A stretch of 64,000 bases of DNA from Acidovorax sp. 69 (GTDB lineage: Bacteria > Pseudomonadota > Gammaproteobacteria > Burkholderiales > Burkholderiaceae_C): positions 1,239,001-1,303,000 of the forward strand of contig NZ_PGEP01000001.1 of the NCBI RefSeq assembly GCF_002797445.1. Direction: 5' to 3'. Below are positions 59,080 to 64,000 of this stretch, one piece after another. Position numbers and translations under genes: made by a program. How positions within the stretch are numbered: position 1 is the first letter of the stretch; the number at the start of each line of letters is the position of its first letter. The notes under the pieces are model-generated. The model searched no databases, was not told the DNA's origin, and saw only the letters and a program-made list of their open reading frames with translations.

Positions 59080-59793
59080 TCACTGGGAGCACTGGCCCTT
59101 GCCGGGTGACAGTACGATCGCCGAGAGGACGATCCCGCAGTCCAGGTTGCCCTCCAACGTACGCGCCGACCACACTGCACGAAACTCCGACACCCGCATG
59201 GCTGCCTCATGGTGTGGGTTGCCCCCAGGGACCAGACGCTGGTTGTGCCCCAACCCCCAGCCAGGATGCACCTGGGCATCCAGGACGAGGAGTCCGGACG
59301 CGTTCGTGCACACTGCGTTGCCTGATCCGTCCCCCACCGGCCTCCAAGGCCCTTCCACACCGACCACGAGCATCCATTGAGGAGGAGGGCAGGGCCGGCG
59401 AGGAGCTCCTTGCATCTCCCTGGCAATCGACTGCCAGAGCAGCAGTGCCAGACCTCCACCGTGAAGGGCCGCGTGGCACAGCGCCAGCAAGTCCGAATGT
59501 GCCTGTTCCCAGACGAGCTGAGCCTGGAACCCCGGCAAGAGCCGCTGCGCATGGCGTAGTACCCCAGCTGCACTGGTCACTGGGGGCACGGCAACGCGCT
59601 CTCCAGTGAGCAAGGCCACCGCCTGCTGCAGCACCACTGCCCCCGTGCGATGGGGTGGTGCTCGATGCCTCACCAAAATCCCCGGCAACACTTTGGCGCC
59701 TGGTTCTGAATCCGGCTCACTGCGATAGCAAGGCACCGTCTCCATTACGAGGCCCACGACATAGCGCCGAACCAGCCCTTCAGGCACTCGCAT
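59080..59793 (-). CDS. hypothetical protein of the ICE-like module
   Basis: A 237-aa protein from ATG 59793, overlapping the RDF-like gene by 14 bp; a longer start at 59826 overlaps by 47 bp. The region LRHAQRLLPGFQAQLVWEQA suggests helical protein, and AWQP-type compositions are not low complexity. No family is recognised. Co-directional with the following genes. Confidence 0.5.
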   Translation of the reverse strand: MRVPEGLVRRYVVGLVMETVPCYRSEPDSEPGAKVLPGILVRHRAPPHRTGAVVLQQAVALLTGERVAVPPVTSAAGVLRHAQRLLPGFQAQLVWEQAHSDLLALCHAALHGGGLALLLWQSIAREMQGAPRRPCPPPQWMLVVGVEGPWRPVGDGSGNAVCTNASGLLVLDAQVHPGWGLGHNQRLVPGGNPHHEAAMRVSEFRAVWSARTLEGNLDCGIVLSAIVLSPGKGQCSQ

Positions 59794-60754
59794 GGGAAAC
59801 CCCTGGATCACCCGTTGCGGTTGCACGTACCCCCAGTGCTTCCTGCTTGCGATGCAGTTTGCCGCGCAGGGAGATGGGCGCAGGCGCTAGCGCTGCTCCA
59901 CTATCTCCATCCGCACTCGCGTCTGGATAGAACTCCTCGACGACCCCCGCGCCTTCCTCCTCCGACTCCTCGAACTCCCCGAGCGCCAAACCCTGCCGCG
60001 CTGCTTCATCCAGCGCCGCCTGATCCAGCCCCAGCGCAGCCTGCTGCTCCCGCTCCTGCCGTGCCAACGCCACGACCTGGGCCAAGCTGCTTCCCGCTCT
60101 CAGCGTCAGATCCACGTAGTAGATCGGCGTGCGGTGTGACAGCGTCGTGGACTTGCCCCGCAGTCGAAGCTCCAAGGGCAATCCCGCCAGCAATCCACCC
60201 GACACCGCAAACAGATACCGCAGCCGGGCCGACAGCGTCCGGATGCTGTTGAACCCCGTTGTCCGGAACAAAAAGCTGCCCAGTTCATCGCCACTCATGC
60301 CCTCCATACCCGTTTCGGTATTCCCCGCCGCCTCCACCCGCACATGCAGCCGCCCATACGGCTTGCAGTTCCCATCCTGTGCCAAAGCACACACCGCAGG
60401 CGAAGGGCAGGGCAGGGACTGCATCCCTGACAGGGTCACCCGCTTGCAGCTCTCCCCATCCCCCACACACAGAGGCCTACCAGTCGCCCGGTCAAACATG
60501 GTGTAGTTCGCCCGCAGACTCAGATCCGGGTCATCGAACAGCAACCGCACCGGAATGCTGCGCAGCTTGGCCCCCGGCTCCTTGCGCAACTGGGCATCCA
60601 CCGGATGCAGCACCCATCCCTCCTTGTTCTGTACCTGGCTGGTCAGCGTGAACTCATCGTCCTTCTCTGGCAGGCGACGCCCGTTCTTCTCCACCACCCG
60701 CCCAATCGCAATGCGCCCGATCACGGGCGGTGACAAAGCCAAACCTTTGAGCAT
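59780..60754 (-). CDS. RDF-like protein (annotated elsewhere as hydrolase or metal-binding protein)
   Basis: A 324-aa protein from ATG 60754 (MLKGLALSPPVIGRIAIGRV). It has a Cys-containing loop (CVGDGESCKRVTL, SLPCPSPAVCALAQDGNC) and an acidic C-terminal region. It resembles proteins that accompany YqaJ recombinase and DUF932 genes in ICEs and are sometimes called recombination directionality factors. I infer a DNA-processing role; the biochemical function is uncertain. Confidence 0.6.
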   Translation of the reverse strand: MLKGLALSPPVIGRIAIGRVVEKNGRRLPEKDDEFTLTSQVQNKEGWVLHPVDAQLRKEPGAKLRSIPVRLLFDDPDLSLRANYTMFDRATGRPLCVGDGESCKRVTLSGMQSLPCPSPAVCALAQDGNCKPYGRLHVRVEAAGNTETGMEGMSGDELGSFLFRTTGFNSIRTLSARLRYLFAVSGGLLAGLPLELRLRGKSTTLSHRTPIYYVDLTLRAGSSLAQVVALARQEREQQAALGLDQAALDEAARQGLALGEFEESEEEGAGVVEEFYPDASADGDSGAALAPAPISLRGKLHRKQEALGVRATATGDPGVSHASA

Positions 60755-60862
60755 GTGAATCTCCTTGTTGAATGTGATGAATGCACCCCCCAAACAGAAC
60801 GGGCCCCACCGTTGCCGATGAAGCCCGTCCTGGGTAATGCATGGAATAAAAATGAACCCGCC

Positions 60863-61876
60863 TCACGTTTGCACCAGGAACCTCCTGCTCCCAGGCTTAG
60901 GTACCGTGTAGGCCTGCACGATCTCCGGCAACTCCTTGGTCAGCCGCGCTGTGTCCAGCGTGCTGCCATCCTTGCTGCGCTTGAAACTCACTTCCCCGCC
61001 ATCGAACACCGCCCGCGAGGCATCACCCATGCGCTGCTGGATGGATTGCTTGAGCTGCGCCTCCAGCGCCGACTGGGTGGCCAGCACCTGGCGCACTGCA
61101 AGCAGATCCGAGAACACTGCACCCATGGCCAGGTCTTCGCGCAGATCCAGCGTGATTCCGGTATCCCGGGGATACAGCGCCCGCAAAGCCCGGTCTGCCG
61201 AATCCGACCCATCGGCCGGAGGCGCCTGACCCCGCTCCACATAGCCCCAGAACTCCCGTTCCAGGGTGATGAGCTGGGCAATCAACTCCTCATCCCGCTC
61301 GATCCGGAAAATCTGCAGCTCCTGCCCCCCGAGCAGCACCGCGACATCCGCAGCTTGCTTGCCCGTGACAGCCAACTGGTGCTGCACCTGCAACTGCACA
61401 TACTCCGGCACCCCATCCCGCCAGAGCCAGGCCCCCTGAATCCCTGCGGTCTTGCATTCCAGCAACTGGACATCGGGTGCCCCCAGCACTTCCCGGTCGA
61501 TGTTGGCCAGCATCCAGGGGTGCTCGGGATGCTGCAGCACCGCATTGATACGCCGTACCCGGTTGCCTGTACGGCGGGTGTAGTGCGCTGCCACGATGGG
61601 CTCCAGGAGAGATCCCCAGTACATAGGACTCTGATCGTCCGCACCCCCATCGCCTGGTGGGGCCACAGGCGCACGACCGGTCTTCTCCATCCACAGCTCC
61701 AGCTGCGACTGGTAGGGATTGAGCCCGACGGCAGCCGCAGCATCCGAACTGCCAATGCCTCCCTTGCGCACCTGCAACCACTGATCGCGATCCAGGTCCT
61801 GGGTCTTGACCAGCCGAAGGGCAGGGCGGGGTTTGGTGGAGGAAACCCCCACCGGTGAAACAACAGGTTGAACCAT
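60863..61876 (-). CDS. YqaJ-family viral recombinase / exonuclease
   Basis: A 337-aa protein from ATG 61876. The nuclease core has WLQVRKGGIGSSDAAAAVGL, then MYWGSLLEPIVAAHY, ANIDREV and LLECKTAG (E-x-K). This is the lambda-exonuclease fold (YqaJ) that resects DNA ends for single-strand annealing. With a DUF932 protein it is a typical recombination module of ICEs and large phages. A terminator-like hairpin precedes it. Confidence 0.87.
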   Translation of the reverse strand: MVQPVVSPVGVSSTKPRPALRLVKTQDLDRDQWLQVRKGGIGSSDAAAAVGLNPYQSQLELWMEKTGRAPVAPPGDGGADDQSPMYWGSLLEPIVAAHYTRRTGNRVRRINAVLQHPEHPWMLANIDREVLGAPDVQLLECKTAGIQGAWLWRDGVPEYVQLQVQHQLAVTGKQAADVAVLLGGQELQIFRIERDEELIAQLITLEREFWGYVERGQAPPADGSDSADRALRALYPRDTGITLDLREDLAMGAVFSDLLAVRQVLATQSALEAQLKQSIQQRMGDASRAVFDGGEVSFKRSKDGSTLDTARLTKELPEIVQAYTVPKPGSRRFLVQT

Positions 61877-61921
61877 GCTGACTCCTTGAATGTAAAAGTA
61901 ACGAACACCCCCATAGCCCCC

Positions 61922-61959
61922 AAAAAAAAGACCCCGGTCCACTGAAGGAACCGGGGTCT
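61922..61959 (-). terminator. terminator between DUF932 and YqaJ genes
   Basis: On the minus strand AGACCCCGGT pairs with ACCGGGGTCT (10 bp), then TTTTTTT. Clear rho-independent form. Confidence 0.85.
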
Positions 61960-62029
61960 ATGCCGTGAAGGGCGATGACGGTGAATGGATGAAATAAAGC
62001 TGTACGAACTGCAAAGGCTGCAAACCTTG

Positions 62030-63037
62030 TCACGAAGCCAACTGCAATGCCTGTTCCAGCGCCCGCTGCTTGAGAGTGGCACCCTGGCCAAACCAGGCAC
62101 TGTCCAGGCGATACTCCTGACTGCGTGCCCGGCGCTCGTGGTCCACGAACTCGGTGACGGCGCACAGCAGGCCCCAGGCCGTGCCCTTGGCGGCTGCCAA
62201 TTCGGCACCTCGGCCCTGGCCCTCGTACATGGCCTGCACTTTCTTGAGCGCACGCTCATTGGTCAGACCTGCAGACGCATCCGCATGACCATCGGTCTGG
62301 CACAGCACTTTGAGGAAGTAGTTCATGGACTCATGGCTCTTGACCTTGCGCTCGGACAGGGTCTTCATCCTGTACATGAAACCGTCCCATTGCGAGACGG
62401 CAATCCCCAACTGCTTCTTGACCGCCTGTGCATTAAAGCTGGTGCTGTGGGGCACCTTGATTGCACTCGATGTTCCGGACAGGGCAATCGAGAGGGTGTT
62501 GTTGCAGACCACCCGCACCGTTGTCGGTGTGGCCGTGGTGGCCAGCGTCCCGTCGCAGGACGTGGCCAACAGCAGATAGCCATTGACCACATCGTTGCCC
62601 TTCAAAGCAGAAGACTTGCCCGTGCGGGCCAAAGCCCAGAACTTGCGCCCGGCCTTGAGGACCCCGGCGGTCTCCAGTTCATAGCCAGAGACTTCCGTCA
62701 GATCCCGGTAGAACTCCAGCACCTGCTTGGGCTGCACGACCTGGTAGCGGGCACTGACCACTGACAGTGGGGCCTTGGTGTCACTTCGGTACAGCACCTT
62801 CTGGTCGGGGAACTCCATGGGCTCGCCATAGAGGTCTGAGACAGAAGACGCGGTGCCAGAACCGGAACCAGCAACGGACTCCGTAGCCATGTAGCGCACG
62901 GGGGTCTCGCGGATGGTCCAGTCCATGCCCGCTTCACGGGCCCAGACATCGATGGGTTGTTTGGCGGGCAGTTGCTGACCCAGGTTGTGCCAAGGGGTCT
63001 CACCGACATAGGCCATGGTTTGAACGAGATGTGCCAT
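62030..63037 (-). CDS. DUF932 protein
   Basis: A 335-aa protein from ATG 63037 (MAHLVQTMAYVGETPWHNLG), the family-typical start. Further signatures are QQLPAKQPIDVWAREAG and VRVVCNNTLSIAL. DUF932 proteins are found in phages, plasmids and ICEs beside YqaJ recombinases, and their function is not established. A strong CAAGGAG ribosome binding site precedes the ATG. Confidence 0.87.
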   Translation of the reverse strand: MAHLVQTMAYVGETPWHNLGQQLPAKQPIDVWAREAGMDWTIRETPVRYMATESVAGSGSGTASSVSDLYGEPMEFPDQKVLYRSDTKAPLSVVSARYQVVQPKQVLEFYRDLTEVSGYELETAGVLKAGRKFWALARTGKSSALKGNDVVNGYLLLATSCDGTLATTATPTTVRVVCNNTLSIALSGTSSAIKVPHSTSFNAQAVKKQLGIAVSQWDGFMYRMKTLSERKVKSHESMNYFLKVLCQTDGHADASAGLTNERALKKVQAMYEGQGRGAELAAAKGTAWGLLCAVTEFVDHERRARSQEYRLDSAWFGQGATLKQRALEQALQLAS

Positions 63038-63250
63038 TGAAATACTCCTTGAAGAAATGGAAAAAAGAACGAGAAAGCGAAAGAACGAACGAAAGAATGA
63101 CCAGACGAAATCCACCCACCCACGGCTGCGCCACTGCGGACTCCGAAGAGCACACAGCAAAGAGGAGTTGTCGGGCAGGGGAGTGAGAGAGGACGAGAGA
63201 AAGGACGCGCGGGGCCGAGGAGTCAGCAGGACGAGTACCGCCCATGCACC

Positions 63251-63580
63251 TCAGTCACGTGGAGGGCGAAAGGTATGTCCGCACTCTAGACAGCGGTAGT
63301 TGGCGAGGCAGTTCTGATCGACGGCTTCACCGATCTTGCTGCCGACTTCGCAACCGATGGCGCCGCCTACCAAGCCACCGAGGGCGGCACCGGCGAGACC
63401 ACCCAGGACTGACCCTGCAGGACCGGCGAATGCGCCGAAAGTAGCGCCCAGTCGGGCGCCGCGCAGCGCACTCGCTGCGCCGCTGGCAGCGCCTGCGAGT
63501 GCGCCGACAGCGCAGCCGGTGTTGCGACCTAGATCGCGGGACTCCAATCGTGGGGATTGGCATTGGGGACAGGTGAGCAT
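63251..63580 (-). CDS. glycine-zipper protein with zinc-ribbon ends
   Basis: A 109-aa protein. CPQC at the N-terminus and CLECGHTF at the C-terminus could form one split zinc ribbon. Between them lies a Gly/Ala-rich zipper (FAGPAGSVLGGLAGAALGGL) that looks like a membrane-inserting hairpin. The ATG at 63580 has a CAAGGAG ribosome binding site. Unusual: a zinc ribbon and a glycine zipper in one small protein. Function unknown. Confidence 0.65.
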   Translation of the reverse strand: MLTCPQCQSPRLESRDLGRNTGCAVGALAGAASGAASALRGARLGATFGAFAGPAGSVLGGLAGAALGGLVGGAIGCEVGSKIGEAVDQNCLANYRCLECGHTFRPPRD

Positions 63581-64000
63581 GGAAATCTCCTTGAAAGAAC
63601 ATGCGGGTGAAAGAACCAGAGAACCGAGACAGAAAGACAAACCGGCAGCACCAAAGCAAAAGCCCCGGGTGCGTGAACACACGGGGCTGAGGGGGCGCCA
63701 GATCGCAGAACCGAGAGGCAAAAAGGTAGAGAACTCCGACCAGGACGGCATAAGGCCCGGCAGCTCGCAATGAGCTTGCCGGGCTTTATGGGCGTTGAAC
63801 CGCTGCCAAGGGGCAGACGTTGGTCAGGTCACAGGGGTGATATGTGACTGAAGAAATTTAGGATCGAAGGAGAAGCGCTCTCCTCAGGGTCACGTGGTGG
63901 CCTTGAAGGACATTGCCAACGGGTCTCAAGTCACAGTGGGCTGCTCCTGAACGTTTGATGACGGTCCTTCCGTGGTACATACGCATTGCCGCACAGAGCG
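63581..64000. other. 420-bp end of window, no gene found
   Basis: Contains two hairpins: the terminator at 63652-63688 and a second stem, GCCCGGCA-GCTC with GAGC-TTGCCGGGC, at 63752-63787. Nothing coding is convincing. Confidence 0.5.
63652..63688 (-). terminator. terminator-like hairpin before the glycine-zipper gene
   Basis: On the minus strand AGCCCCG pairs with CGGGGCT, followed by TTTTGCTTT. It lies about 70 bp upstream of the gene start. Confidence 0.65.

Overview
The window looks like chromosome of a high-GC betaproteobacterium of the family Comamonadaceae (Acidovorax-like). This rests on the fdh cluster layout, the IPTL-CTERM-type tail, the core gene neighbourhoods, GC-rich codon use, and a small dispersed hairpin repeat that I associate from memory with this group. 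No database search was run.

Region 1 (1-8.1 kb) is a respiratory formate dehydrogenase locus. It holds the end of a 4Fe-4S ferredoxin, a TorD-type chaperone, a small Tat-signal protein, a molybdenum/tungsten catalytic subunit with Cys (not selenocysteine), an FeS subunit, a small lipoprotein, a cytochrome b subunit, a small exported protein and FdhD. Region 2 (8.1-30.9 kb) is ordinary core genome: a GGDEF gene, a C13 peptidase, a YbbP-like permease, truncated globin, LemA with an M48 protease, RidA, GFA, a 5'-nucleotidase-family lipoprotein, Smr, RadC, FkpB, IspH, a CBS protein, a PLP dehydratase, a large DUF4347/Ig-like surface protein and SerS. The GGDEF gene and the permease are each broken by one missing base in a G6/C6 run.

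Region 3 (30.92-48.80 kb) is a complete 17.9-kb genomic island in the 3' end of a tRNA-Ser(CGA) gene, bounded by a perfect 66-bp direct repeat. It encodes a tyrosine integrase, a RelE/HigA-type toxin-antitoxin pair, a replication-like module (toprim and DUF3987 proteins plus small overlapping genes) and a type I restriction-modification operon. That operon has a DUF262/DUF1524 (GmrSD-type) gene inserted between hsdS and hsdR, and ends with a Cys-rich protein and an ArdC-like ssDNA-binding/metallopeptidase protein. A restriction system and an apparent anti-restriction-type protein are therefore in one transcription unit. The island also supplies a new terminator for the tRNA it interrupts.

Region 4 (48.8-64 kb) is accessory DNA. 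It has a NUC1-type nuclease, then SRAP and umuDC transcribed divergently around a perfect LexA box. Next comes a lower-GC orphan AAA+ ATPase (ORC/CDC6-like) with a zinc ribbon and winged helix. The last part is a string of small lipoproteins and membrane proteins, an XRE regulator, an H-NS-like protein and an ICE/plasmid-type module (YqaJ recombinase, DUF932, RDF-like protein, glycine-zipper protein), with several terminator-like hairpins between genes. No edge of that second element is visible.
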